From Sitta carolinensis (Eukaryota; Chordata; Aves; Passeriformes; Sittidae), in contig CM063287.1 in the NCBI GenBank assembly GCA_032173965.1, positions 4,965,859 through 5,029,858 on the forward strand: a DNA stretch of 64,000 nucleotides. The letters are read 5' to 3'. Each line of letters starts with the position of its first letter. The stretch's first letter is position 1. Of the stretch, positions 10,740 to 22,685 are shown piece by piece. Position numbers and translations under genes: made by a program. Below the pieces are notes generated by a model. That model searched no databases. It saw only the letters and a list, made by a program, of their open reading frames with translations, and had not been told where the DNA came from.

Positions 10740-11730
10740 GAGGACAACATGCAGCTGGGAGTTTAGTGCTGAGCCACTTAGATGCTCATCAATCTATGGG
10801 ATCATATGGGATCCATCCCAGGGTGATGAGGGAGCTGGCAGATGAGTCTGCAAAGCTGCTCTCATCACTTACCAACAGTCCTGGCTCACTGGGGAGGTTC
10901 CAGATGACTGGGAGCTGGCCAGTGTGACACCCATCCACAAGAAGGGCTGGAAGGAGGATCTGGGAAACTACAGGCCTGTCATCCTGGCCTCAGTACCTGG
11001 CAAAGTTATGGAGCAGATAGATCATCTTCAGTGTCATCACACGGCACCTCAGGATGGCCAGGGTACAGGCCCAGCCAGCAAAGGTTTAGGAGAGTTAGGT
11101 CAGGCTTGACCAACCTGGTCTCCTTTTATGACCAGGTCACCCACCTGATGGATGTGGGAAAGGCTGTGGATGTTGTGTACCTGGACTTCAGCAAGGCCTG
11201 TGACACTGTCTCCCACAGCATTCCTTGGAAAAGCTGGCAGCCCACAGCTTGGACAGGAGCAACCTTTGCTGGGTCAAGAACTGATTGGATGGCCACCAGA
11301 GAGTGGTGGTGAATAGTGCTGCATCCAGCTGGGGACAGTCACCAGTGGGATCCCGCAGGGGCCAGTGCTGCACCCAGTCCTCTTTAATAGCTTCATTGAT
11401 GATCTGGATGAGAGGACTGAGTCCTCCATCAGTGAATTTACAGATGGCACCAAGCTGGGAGCATGTGTTGATCTGTTGGAGGGTAAGAGAGCTCTGCAAA
11501 AGGGACCTGACAGGCTGGATGGATGGGCTGAGTCCAACAATGTGAAGTTTAACAAGTCCAGGTGCCGGGTCCTGCACTTTGGCCACAATAACCCCTGCAG
11601 TGCTACAGGCTGGGGACAGAGTGGATGAAAGTGTCCAGAATGGAAACAGGACAGTGCCCAGGCAGAAAGGGATCTAGGGGTGCTGATTGACAGCCGACTG
11701 AACAGGAGCCAGACATGCGGGAAGCTTCTG
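10740..11730 (+). pseudogene. CR1 LINE ORF2, reverse-transcriptase domain (inactive)
   Basis: The three plus-strand frames together trace a CR1 reverse transcriptase. In order they show GIHPRVMRELAD (about 10820), [18 protein letters not shown] (about 10930-10980), SVPGKVMEQ (about 10993), [16 protein letters not shown] (about 11170-11220), the region equal to the family's V(P)QG...LHPVLFN block (about 11345-11390), FTDGTK (11437-11454), and the tail VLHFGHNNP and GVLIDSRLNRSQ (about 11570-11715). At least three frame changes and several stops break it. The catalytic FADD/YADD motif reads FTDG, so the second aspartate is gone. The N-terminal endonuclease and 3' UTR are missing on either side, so this is an internal fragment of the element. 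No use by the host is suggested. Confidence 0.88.
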
Positions 11731-14700
11731 GCAGCTTCTCACAGAAGACACCCTTGTGAACCCCCCATTACCAAACCAGGCCATGCAAGCCCAACACAGC
11801 CCTTAACACCATCCTTCCCAAGCCCATTCTCTCTGGGAGCCTCCTACTGCAGCAGGAAGAGGAGGCATTAGACACCAGGGAGCACCTGAGCAGTGCAGGT
11901 GAAAACTCTTCAGCAAGGGAGTCTGCCTGTCTGTCCCAGGAACTAGAACAACCTGGGCCGCCTTCTCCCTGAACCTGCAAACAATATTCTGCCATGAATG
12001 AGAACACCTCATCAACCTACACTGGCAAGAAAAAGCAAACTCTCGCCCTCAGTTTAGTACCTGTAGTACCTTTGCTACCTGCTTGTTGTGGATCCCTCTC
12101 CATTCCCATGCCTGGTTTAGAGAAGAGGTTGACAATCCCTCTCTCCCAGTTCAGCTGTGTCTCCAGACCAGTAAGGCTCTCCCTGCCTCCGTTTAAAGGC
12201 CTGGCCACCAATCCCAGTTCAGTTTCAGCTCCAGTGAGACAATCAATTGGCAGCACCACACTACTGACATTTCCCTCTCTCTCATCTGTCACTGGGAATG
12301 AAGCCAACAAGGAGTTTTGATTCCAGGACAGCTAAAACTGCTGAAAAGCACAGCTGGACAAGTTCATAACAAATCCAGCTACTGATATTAAACTACCTGG
12401 ATATCTCCATCTCAGCAACGGGGATAAAAGAGCATTTTGACTGCCAGGCTCACAGCATTCTGACATGCTTCACTAAGGATCAAGGCTGGTGCTTTCCACA
12501 CCATGTGTGCACCTGAAATCACTACAAATCCTCCTGAAACAACTGTGGAGCCAAGACCAAGTGGGAGAAAAGTAAATATGAAGGAAAAAAAAATTGAACA
12601 GAATCAAAGGAAAGAAAAACTAAAAGAGAGAAGGCTATTATTTCACGGGCATGATTTTAACACCCTAGTTCTCAATGAACAGACATAGCAATACTTGAAG
12701 GACAAAAAAATGCTTAGTCTGATGTTTCTTTTTAAATGTGAAATATCCTAATATATTATGTATTCAGGAGAATAATCCAGAGCCCCAGCAGTGAGGTTTA
12801 TTCATAGACCTAAAATGCACCCAATTCAAAGTTGGAACAAGGCTTTTAAAGTCAATGTTAAGAAAATTTCTGAATACAGAAGGCATGTATTCTTTTCAGA
12901 ATACTCATTCAGAAAAGCTATTTAATTCAGTGGAATTCTTCTTTCATGCTTTACCGTCTTTCTTAAACACTGATATGTATTCCCATGTTTTAGTTAACAT
13001 TTCAAACTTTCCTGATTCCCATCATTTCTGTAAATGCTGGGTACAGAGCCTGATACAACCATACTATTCACAGCACAGTGGTACTTATTTACTGAGAATC
13101 GTGTCTGGACTTCTGTTTTATCCTGCCATTCATTAAAAAGCAAACACTTAAGAAAATGGGATATACCCTATTATTTTCCTTACATTCCTATTTTCAAAGA
13201 AAAGAGAAAAAGAAGAAGTAAATCCTCTGTTATTTTCTGAAAGCATTACACAAACTGAGAGGCAGGGAAATAAAGATGAAAATCAGGGGCTATAAAAGTT
13301 CTCCCAAACCCCAGGATACTGTTTATACATAAGCCTTGCCAGCAGACTCTCCCATGCTACCTTGACTCTCCTTGTCCCTGCTATTTCCATACATTAAAGA
13401 GATCTCTCATTTGCATTTAGGAGCAGGGTTAGACACCCTGTGAAGTCTGTGGGGACTGCAAGTGTCTGCTTCCTTTTTTAGCATTATGTCCTATAAAATT
13501 GGCTGGAATTAGGTAGTCTGTAGGGATCTGGACTAGCAGTACTGCTGCTTTCCCTGATGCACAGGAGTGCTGCCATCCCTCTAGAGCCTTTCTATCACAG
13601 CTGTACAAAACACAGTCACCAAGCCAGCTCAGCTCCCCCTCCTTTCCAAAAGGAAAATAGTGAATTCACTTAACTCTAGCAGACAGTTTTATAGCCCAAT
13701 CGAATGGAGTGGAGACCAGACCCTCCCTGCCACTTGGGGCTCCTTCCAGCAGGATTTTGGAGGCAAAGGAGGATCCATCTGAGGCTGTGTGAAGAGAAGA
13801 GGTGGGGACAGGTTCCCACATCTCCGTCTCATGTTCTGCATCATTATCACTTAAGGAAAAGAAGGTTAAAAAAAAGATGTTTCCTGCAGACTAGATTAAG
13901 ATAGAGCACTCATCTGCACACCACCATCTTTCTTCATGAAACATCCCTCCTAACCATAAGGTTGGTGGGGAGAAAGAGGCGTACACAGCCTACTGTGTCC
14001 TGGGGAAATAGTTTCTTAAATTGCTGTTACACAGCTCTCAGGTGTCAAGGAAGAAAGGCAAGAGAATCATCATCCAGATATATTTGAAAGTGCACTTTCC
14101 AAAATTGTTTTCTTTACTCAGTTTGTTGCTTCCTCCTTCCTATGTGAATGTCAGTGCACATCACTGAGGGCTCCTGGTAACCTTGGCAACCCTCACATCA
14201 CCAGTGGTGCCCAAGCCCAAAATAAGTCCCTTTAAAGCCAAGTGTGGTCACTGCCAAGACATTTCCCAATGCTGACGTATTTAAGGTCACAGTGCTAAAG
14301 GAAGAGGAGTTCTTTCCAGCTGGACACAGTCAAGTGTTCTGATCTGCCCAAGCCTGGAAAGGCTCATTTCCTATTTCCTCTTTCCTCAGTGCTGCCAGTG
14401 GCTCAACTTCTGAGCCCACTCTAGCCTTGCACATGTTCATGGGCCAATAAACCATGCACTAAATGCACAGCTGACACTAATTTGAGCAATAGAGCTCTTG
14501 ATGATATTTTTTCTTTTGTCTAATTAATTAACAGAGGTGACAAACCAATTCAGTTACAGGAAATAATGAACAGAAGTTCTCAGATAATTAACCATTAACT
14601 CAATGGAAAACCATTATTCCTTCCACGACATAGATTGGTTTATAAATTTCAGTGCCCAACAGTACTGCTTTTCATCAATCCTTGAGAGCAACAACTTGCA

Positions 14701-16462
14701 GGGCAAACCCATTAGATGATATATCAAGGCAAAAAAGCCTCACATGATCAATTCATTACCCACACTGTTCCCACAGAGGCATAATTATACTAGAGCTCTT
14801 TGACTAATTAGTAAGTGAATTCTGCCTTGAGAGACAATTTTTGTGAACAAATTGTTTGTTAGGTGACTGTGAAGTTCTCCAATCCCAGAACACTTTAAAT
14901 TCTTTTTATTGTCGGCCTGAATCAAACACAGATATTTTGCAAACCCCTGGTTTCAGTTACATAAATTCATATTATATAGGTTAGAAACTGAAGTGAAATA
15001 TTTCTCTCTTTGAGTGAAATGACTGAACTCATCTGTGTAAAACAACCAAAAGGCACAGCTTTATTTAGTACTTTGAAAATCCATCTGGCAAGATCCCAGC
15101 AAGCTGTGGCAGATGCCGTTATCAGAACATGTCTCTGCTGTGCCACTGTATTGCTTGTGGAAATTTGTTTCCACTGTAAGGAGAAAATAAAAACAAACAA
15201 TTTGAAAAAGTTAGTTAATTAATTAGTTAATACTTAAAAAGGCCCAGTTTATAGTCTGATAGAGTAACCAGAGATTGCTCTGCTTGGCCACTCAGAAAGC
15301 ATCTCCCTGTTTTAGTGAAGGAAAAGCACAACACAGTGACAGGCAACAAACTCCAAGAGCAAGTCCTGTGCTCTCCTCTCATCCACACTGGGCACCTTGG
15401 ACTGCAGACAAAAAGGATTAAAGGGAAGCACGAAGCAAAAGAAACAGGAAACCTGAACACACAACTAAGGAAAGAAAGTTTGTAAAATATAACTAAGGGG
15501 ACATGTAAGAAACCCAGTATATTGGACAGAAAGAGGTCATGAGAAAGCCAGTCACTGGGGATTTATCTTTCTGCAGTTCTGGTAAGTGAATGGGGAGGTT
15601 TTGCAGCTTTTGAAATATTTCGATTTTTTTTTGCTATCGTAACAGCAGAGAAAGCACCTTGCATAACTAGACTTCATTCTAAAAATTCTGTATTAAAATA
15701 ATACAATATGAATTCTAAACATTTCCATGCCATAATGCCTTACTCCATGGGAAAACAGTATTGTCTTCCTGATTTTGTTGTCATTAGAAGCCGTGATTAT
15801 TATGTCTGTGTCATTAACTACTTTTCAGCTCTGTCTCTTGTTGTTTACTCCACAGCAATCTTATTCTCATTCATACATTGTTTATGAAGCTTTTAACCAG
15901 CTTCTTGTTTACTGAGGTCTGATTTACTTGATGATCCTCTCATTCATTGCTGAAATGGAGCAATATTCCTCCTGACTGTTCCCAGGCTCTGGCCATTAAT
16001 TATGGCTGCAGTGTTGCCTCTTTGAGATGTATCTTCTGTTGAGCTATTACTTTACAAAGATTTGTTTTCTGCAAATCATCCATCAAGGATTTATAACATT
16101 TTATCTGAAATAGATAGCAGTGTGCTTGTAGAGGACTAGGAGGAGCACATGAAACTTAAGACAAATGAAGACCAGAATTAAAAGCATTTCTGTTTATGAT
16201 ACATGGGTTGGCCTCAATTTGGCTCATGACATAAAGAAATCATGCAGATGGAAAGATGTAAAATCACTGCTGGATGAAATGGATATTTTGAGCACAATCT
16301 CATGAGCAATAAAAGCCAGCTTAAGTTCAAACATAGGAGAATATTAATGAACACAAATCTGGGGAAAAATCCCAAGCAATAAAACTCTCTTCTTTCATCA
16401 TTTGTCTTTCAGTACCTTTATGGCTCAGATAATGACAAAGGTCTTAATTTTTTTCCCCATGT
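11731..16462. other. Unique noncoding stretch
   Basis: I see no gene or clear repeat here. The segment 11760-12320 is C-rich with a few ORFs of 79-108 codons and may be a decayed repeat I do not recognise. From about 14,500 to 16,400 the sequence is AT-rich, low in simple repeats and rich in TAATTA-type homeodomain words (for example 14521-14530 and 15216-15232), as conserved regulatory deserts often are. That is only an inference. Confidence 0.4.
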
Positions 16463-16467
16463 TAAGT
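16463..16467. repeat. Left target-site duplication (TAAGT)
   Basis: TAAGT sits directly before the TG start at 16468 and recurs at 17392-17396 directly after the CA end. A second TAAGT followed by TG occurs at 16520-16525, so the left border has one rival position. Confidence 0.6.
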
Positions 16468-17391
16468 TGTTGGGGGTTGGGTTCACTTGTAGAATTTTTT
16501 CCTTTTTTTCTCTTTCCCATAAGTTGCCAGGTAACTAATGTCTGAGTACTTAAGAGTAGTTAATAAAGACAAAAGAAGTGGCTGGGGTGAGGGGAGGGGT
16601 ATGTAGAAACTTCACTTTTGCTGGGAGGTTTTTGCCGGCCACGGTCTTTTTTTCGTGTGTGTCCCGGGAATCCGGAACCGGGCCCCATCTGCCTCGCCGG
16701 GAGCCGCGTCACGGCAGGTCCTGCTCTCTCACCTTCGTTGTTTCTTCGCTCCTGCTCCGAGTGTTTCTCCACACCTCAGCCCGCACCCCTGCCCTGCCGG
16801 GACTCGTGCTGCAGCTCCAGCCACTGCCGGGGAGCTCCTGATCCATCTCCAACGCCCCGGGACTCTGCACCCCCTGTCCTGCCGGGACTCGTGCTGCAGC
16901 TCCAGCCCCGCCGGGGAGCTCCTGATCCATCTCCAACGCCCCGGGACTCTGCACCCCCTGCCCTGCGGGACTCGTGCTGCAGCTCCGGCCACTGCCGTGG
17001 AGCTCCTGATCCATCTCCAGCATCCCGGGACTCTGCACCCCCTGTCCTGCCGGGACTCGTGCTGCAGCTCCGGCCACCGCCAGGGAGCTCCTGATCCATC
17101 TCCAGCACCCCAAGACTCTGCACCACAGCTGCTGGTGCCGGTAACTGCACCAACAGGGGGGGAGGGTGCCAGCGGCAGAAAAAACGCTGTGACTGTTTCC
17201 CTGGTTCTGTCTGTTGTTCATATCATAGTTATTGTTGTTCTGTTTTACCTTGCTAAACACAAGTAAAGAACTGTTATCCATATCCTCACATCTTTGCCTG
17301 AGAGCCCCTTAATTCTAAAATTAGAGGAGTTTTTGGGGATTTGAGGGGGTCCTGTTTGTCCTTAGCGATACCTGTCTTCCAAACTGAGACA
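16468..17391 (+). mobile_element. ERV LTR with internal GC-rich minisatellite
   Basis: It starts TGTTGGGGGTTGGG, ends CTGTCTTCCAAACTGAGACA, and is flanked by TAAGT on both sides. The AT-rich left part includes TTGCCAGGTAACTAATG and an AATAAA near 16561. The right part (17215-17391), with the words TACCTTGCTAAACACAAGTAAAG and TCTTTGCCTGAGAGCCCC, resembles the 3' portion of a common songbird LTR type, which sets the plus orientation. The middle (16630-17130) is CpG-rich, unlike most of the window, and carries four 84-bp repeats. No viral genes adjoin it, so it appears solo. A 203-codon plus ORF and a 190-codon minus ORF run through the repeat; the plus ORF ends in a hydrophobic tail (VSLVLSVVHIIVIVVLFYL). 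I treat both as by-products of an 84-bp unit that is divisible by three. Confidence 0.7.
16794..17128. repeat. Minisatellite, 4 x ~84 bp, within LTR
   Basis: Units begin CTGCCGGGACTCGTGCTGCAG at 16794, 16879, 16963 and 17047, so the periods are 85, 84 and 84 bp; the fourth unit fades near 17128. Each unit contains GAGCTCCTGATCCATCTCCA and a CCGGGACTCTGCACC-type end. Units differ at only a few bases each, pointing to recent tandem growth by unequal exchange or replication slippage. Because 84 is divisible by three, stop-free frames are propagated on both strands. Confidence 0.95.
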
Positions 17392-17396
17392 TAAGT
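17392..17396. repeat. Right target-site duplication (TAAGT)
   Basis: Exact copy of 16463-16467, abutting the GAGACA end of the LTR. Confidence 0.6.
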
Positions 17397-19529
17397 AAAA
17401 AGAGCCAGCTGATGCCATAACTTTGCCTTTCATTATGAAAAAATAAAACAACTGATTTTTGCCCACATCATTATACTGGTATCCAAATTTGTAATTTCCT
17501 ACCTGCTAGCTATTGGTAATTAAAGCCGTCTCCAACTAACTTACATTCTAATGGAGAAATTAGACTCACAGTAGAATTAAAGAATCACATTGATTTAAGA
17601 CATTCTTTTCTGCTGAGTTAAAAGAAATGCATTTCCCAAAACAAAGAATTTACAAGTAAATTTTGACTCATTCTTGACTGACAAAATTGTTCACAGGTGG
17701 TTGATGCTTTCTGTAGCTGTGCATCTTGCTGAGCTTGTTTCTGATCTCATTCAGGCTAGCAGGATATAATACATATATTTATCTAGATTTATTCATGTTT
17801 TGCCATAGGGGCAGGAGATTCTGAAAGACTAGCCAAGTTTGGAACCCAAAACTCCTTACTCTGTGCAGGACACTGAAGTTCACCACGAGGAAACTTCTCA
17901 CTTGTCCTTCTAAAAGAAACAGTGACAGCAAATTGTTGATTCAGTGGATGTGCATTGTAAGCACACACATAGGTAATGCCACAACAAACTTTTGCACTGC
18001 CCTAGGATCTGTAAAATGCTTGTGTAACAAAAGAAGTGTCCATCATGGCCCCAGGACCTGGGGAAAGTTTACCAGTGATGGATGTAGAAAAACAGGATGA
18101 AAGACCTGAAGGAGGAAATATTTTGTTGTCCAATTCAGTGAGTACATAGTAGGTAGCTTATAGGAGCTTCTCCTGTTTTGTAAGGTTTAATGGAGTGATG
18201 CTCCCCATTTTGAACATAAAAAAGATTAGTGGCAAAGTGACGATCTCTACCAAAAACACTTAAGGAGTTCCTGTTTCATATGATGCACAAAACCTGGGAA
18301 GATCTCTTGTTGCAAACCTTGAAAGATACAGGATTCCCCAGCCCTCAGAGGGAAGGGACTTGCCAAAGGGGAAAGAGCTTCTCTGTTTGAAACACTAACA
18401 GCCATGGGAGTAGTACCTGATGGAGATTCCCAGAGGCAAGGGAGCCTCTTACCCCCATCCATGCAGTAATGCCGAGGGAGGAGGTACAACTGACACCAAA
18501 GAAGGCTTCAAGCATCTGCACTTTTTTTGTTCTCCAGTACAACCCTCTATACTTTTCATGTTACAAGCATCACACCTGTGTGCCCTCTCTCCCCTTTTGT
18601 GATTGGTCAGTACACGTCAGTATTTCTTGGTTTTATGCCCTCAATACTGTTCACCTGTCCTACACAGCTGTAGCCCTTTAGGGATGAAGCTTGACTGCAG
18701 CCCCATTCCCAATTACCATAAACTGTGTGCCTATACAATACCACCAGTGGTCCCCAGCCACTGGGTCACTGTAAAGCCTGACAACAGAAATTTGCTTTCT
18801 CCAGGTTTTTCCAGGCCTGCCTGGAGCATTATTTCAGTTCCATTATCTGTAAAAGCAAATTTTTAATGACTAAGTGGATTTTTATGCTTTGCTTGCATTG
18901 TGTAATCATATGGTACAACCATAACTTTGGTATGAATAGTGATAGCGAGCAGTTATCCTGTGCAGAAGGACCATTAACAGTGCCAGCCTAATGATGTGGC
19001 ACAGAGAAATGGGGGCATGGAATAGTGCTGAGACCAGGAAAACCGGGGCAAGGATGCAGAGCAGACATAAATGAACAAGATGATAAATGTGGCCTTAAAA
19101 ATGGGACACAGGATAATACAGGAGACCCAAGAGAACTGCACACCAATGGCCAGGTGCCAAGAGCTGAAGGAGATCAAAGAAGAAAAATTGGGTTTAGGGG
19201 AAATGATGAAGACTTGCTCAAGGACTGTGCAGGCAGTTTGGGGCAGCACAGTTACCTGAGCTCTGGGCAGGAGCCAGCTGCTTTCCCTGGACTGAGGTGA
19301 CCTGCACAGGCTGCTGGGGCTCTTTGGAGACTGATATAAAAGATCACTTCTTCCCCCAGCCTACTGCTTTCCTGCTTTTTCTGTTTATCAACACGGAAAG
19401 TCTCATTCTGCGATTAAATGACTGCTGCAACACCTGGACCCTGTGTGTTACTGTCACAGAGACCACTGGAATATGCAGATGCCAGCACACCCAGCACACA
19501 GGGTGTGGGAACCAGGACATCCTTCTTAC
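17397..19529. other. Unique noncoding stretch
   Basis: No gene, RNA or clear transposon recognised. Opposed ORFs of 60-91 codons at 18247-18866 and 18974-19300 have no known motif and look random. Confidence 0.5.
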
Positions 19530-20035
19530 TGTCCTGGAAAATTTATAAGTTACAAGAATTTAGGTAGAATGATAATTAACATATCACAGGGTGAAAAAAC
19601 TAGAATTTTGGGGTTTTAGAACTTGAGTTTAAGGGGCAAAGATGGATAATTTTGGATGTGTCCCTGTTCTTCATCTCTTGTTCTGCATCTCCTGCTGTGA
19701 AGGTGGCACTTTTTAATTGATCTAGAGTATTGATTGATTGATCAATTGACGTGGTTGATAGGTATTGGAGAGTTATTGTAAATAAAGCATACGTAATCTT
19801 TTGTATAAAAGATAACACCGTCCCAAGGGGAGGGAGTTTGTCACAACCTGGCCTGCAACAAAGATCTCTGCAGGCCAGAGCCACAAATGCAAGATAACAA
19901 AGAATAAACAATCCTTGAAAGAACAAGATAACAGATGATCTCGACCTCTTCTTCAGACTCTGGGCTGGGGGAGACTGAAACTTTCACAGAGACAGAAACA
20001 AATTCAAAGTCAGGTTCAGAAACAACAAAAACCAT
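19530..20035 (+). mobile_element. ERV LTR with TATA box, R hairpin and poly(A) signal
   Basis: The plus strand has TATAAAA at 19804-19810, a perfect 10-bp stem (CTGGCCTGCA 19848-19857 with TGCAGGCCAG 19869-19878, 11-nt loop), then AATAAA at 19903-19908. TATA, structured leader and poly(A) signal within about 105 bp is the arrangement of a short retroviral R region. The flanking wording (GATAACACCGTCCCAAGGGG; AACAAGATAACAGATGATCTC) resembles songbird LTRs. A plausible start is TGTCCTGG at 19530 and the end lies near 20035-20057, but I found no flanking duplication. No viral genes adjoin it. Confidence 0.6.
19848..19878 (+). promoter_or_regulatory. Perfect R-region stem-loop in LTR
   Basis: A 10-bp perfect inverted repeat with an 11-nt loop lies about 38 nt after the TATA box and 25 nt before AATAAA. 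Retroviral R regions often fold here to affect elongation or poly(A) site choice. That role is known from other retroviruses; for this element it is inference. Confidence 0.5.
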
Positions 20036-20059
20036 TTTTTTTTAATAAACCTGACAACA

Positions 20060-22437
20060 GGGAAGGTGGCTACTGTTTCCTACTTAAAGGCTGAGCTCTC
20101 AATGTCTTGGCCTGGGGCACTGAGGCACACCCAGCTGGCTCTTCCTGTGATTGCTAACATGCTTTCTGATTAATACCCTCTGGATAGTTATTTCACACGG
20201 GACACCCACCATGGCAACACTTCTTAGCTGGAAAACACTGCTCCAGGAAGCCCTCAAAGGTTCCTTTTTTCAGACATTCTCTCCCAGTCATCTCTATACA
20301 AAACACCCAGCAACAGCTACTGGAATCCTTGTATGCAAAGAATCTAAACATCCCATTTTCTTCCATTTCCAACATTTCTCAGAAGTGTACTGAAGCCGAA
20401 AAACATAATCAAGCTATCTTCTCTGGCTAATAGCTTTTCTGGACCACTGAGTCTACCCAATCCTGATGACTTCTTTGTGTAAGATTTCACGTCAGGGCAG
20501 AGAGGTGGATGATTCCAGGCACTCTTGCTAGCAAAAAATCTGCCTCCCCAAAAAGAGAGAAAAAGTTATGCTTCTACAAGTCTTTTCTATTACTTAATCT
20601 TTGTTCTGAAAAGCCAATGATGATATGAAAAAATTATTTAGTATTCAAAAAAAATCTGTCAAAAATAATTTTAGCTGAAATTTCTTAAGTTGCCTTTACT
20701 TTCAAATACTAATTTCCTCCAGATACTAAATTCCCTCACTAAAAAATAAAACGCTTATGAAATATAAAACATTTTGAATATTTTTAAAAAAGACATATTT
20801 TTGTCCATGTCTGTCTGTAACCTACATGTAAATGGGTCCTTTTCTCCTAGAAAGACTGGCATATGAACTTCTCCAGTGCAAGCATTAAAATATTCAAACA
20901 ATTTGAGAAGAACCTGTGCTGCCATAACCTTCTTAATTTTCTCCAGCCTTGATTGTTGAGGCACAGCCCCCAGCACCCTTTCCCTGCCTCTCAGAAACCC
21001 TGTGGTACTCAGCTCCCTCACATATAGCAGAAAGAACTCCCCAAAACCCAAGCAGTTGCCTTCTTTTGCTACCTAAGCCTCTTCCTCCTGCCCATCTCAC
21101 ACTTGTGGTAATTCACCTCCTGCATCTCCTTTTGCAGAAATGCCAGCAGTGTCCTCTCTAGAAAGGGCTGTAGAGGCAGCTGTTCTTCTGCTCTTTCTTT
21201 TTTGACACTTATTCTGTCCATGATCCCTTCTTGCCTGTATGTCCTAACTGTGTGTATTAGATACCCCAGCATCTTCTGACCCAGCAATAACATATCCTAT
21301 CAGAATTCCTGTACACTAAAACCTAAGATTTCACCTTCCTAACTTTGGTATTGTCATTAATCTGGACCATAACCCTCTAAAAAGGAAGCTTTACAAAGCA
21401 GAAATCAATCATGAGGAGAAGTGAGAGGAGAAATGTCAACGTTTAAATGAGTATTAGGAAGTGATTAACTTCATTGCTCACTAATAAAAGAAAGATCCTG
21501 CACCCCATAAAACAGTATCCATACCCCAAGGAGTTCTTAGGAGCCTTGCCAAGTGTGAATCAGTAATTACCTTGCAGAATAACACTCAAATTGATTTTAT
21601 TTAAAATATAACCAGAGCAACATCAGATTGATAAAAGAAGTGCATTACTTCTGCAAAAAATATTTATGGAGTCCTGTGCCCCTTTTTCAGTGTGTGCTTA
21701 AGAAAAAATAATAATAATAATTTTTAAAAGTGTGTGAAACATGGAAAACTGGAAATTGTCACACTGAAACTTCTGGGAAGCTCAAGCTGTTTGACTTATT
21801 CAAGAACAGTCACAGAGATTACTTGATTATGGTTTACAATACCTTAAAACATGTTATGACAGATTCCATGGGAAAATAACTTCAGATTAGGTAGCTTTCT
21901 GATCAAAAATAGCAGGAAAAGTTGAAACTGTTGGAGGCTGAAACTACCTACAATCAGGATGAACTTTTTCTTAATGATGATTAAAAGTAAACACAAAAAC
22001 AACCACCTTATGTAAGTGGCTTGATTTTTTGATTTTTAAAGGATTCAAAACAGCATCAAATGTCTCTGAGACAGAGTTTTAACACAGAAGCTACATGTTT
22101 ACTTTAGCAGTAGCTTCATAAAAATACCTGACCTACTTAAAATCATTATAGAGAGGACCCATCTTTAGCCTACCTGGTGGCTGGGCAGAGTAGCACACAA
22201 ACACCTCAGCTTTCCAGCCAGGCAGGCATGCACAGATGTACATGGTTTGCCACCCAGCTGCTCCTTTTTGTCAACAAGCTTCTGAAGCCTGGGCTACATT
22301 CCCAAACTTTGTCTTTGGTAAAGGCACCCAAAGAGAACCTCTCAGTAACTCCCCTTATAGTGGTTATTCCTGACAGATTTCCTGGGGGAGGAGGGCGGGG
22401 AGGTAGAGTGGGCAAATCCAAATCAGGTGGGCAACAA
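20060..22437. other. Unique noncoding stretch
   Basis: AT-rich with no recognised gene. A short (ATA)n run lies at about 21707-21722. A pyrimidine-rich zone from 20950 to 21200 carries overlapping 70-98 codon ORFs without motifs. Confidence 0.5.
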
Positions 22438-22685
22438 TTTCACAGAATCACAGACAGTTTGGGTTGGGAGGGACTTAAACCCATCCAGTTCCTCTGCTCG
22501 GCCATGGACAGGGATACCTCCCACTATCCCAGGCTGCTCCCAGCCCCATCATGTCCTGGGACACTGCCAGGGATCCAGGGACAGCTCCAGCTGCTCTGGG
22601 CACCCTGTGCCAGGGCTGCCCACCCTGCCAGGGAACAATTCCTGCCCAATATCCCATCCAGCCCTGCCTTCTGTCCTGTCTCAAC
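22438..22685 (-). mobile_element. CR1 LINE 3' end (5'-truncated)
   Basis: The plus strand begins TTTCACAGAATCACAGAC and continues with GTTTGGGTTGGGAGGGACTT, CCATCCAGTTCC, GGACAGGGATACCTCCCACT and CTGGGCACCCTGTGCCAGGG. These are the reverse complement of the CR1 3' UTR, ending in the (ATTCTGTG)-type tail. The 5' end is lost, the usual outcome of incomplete target-primed reverse transcription. The ORFs of 60-178 codons crossing it are incidental. Confidence 0.85.
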
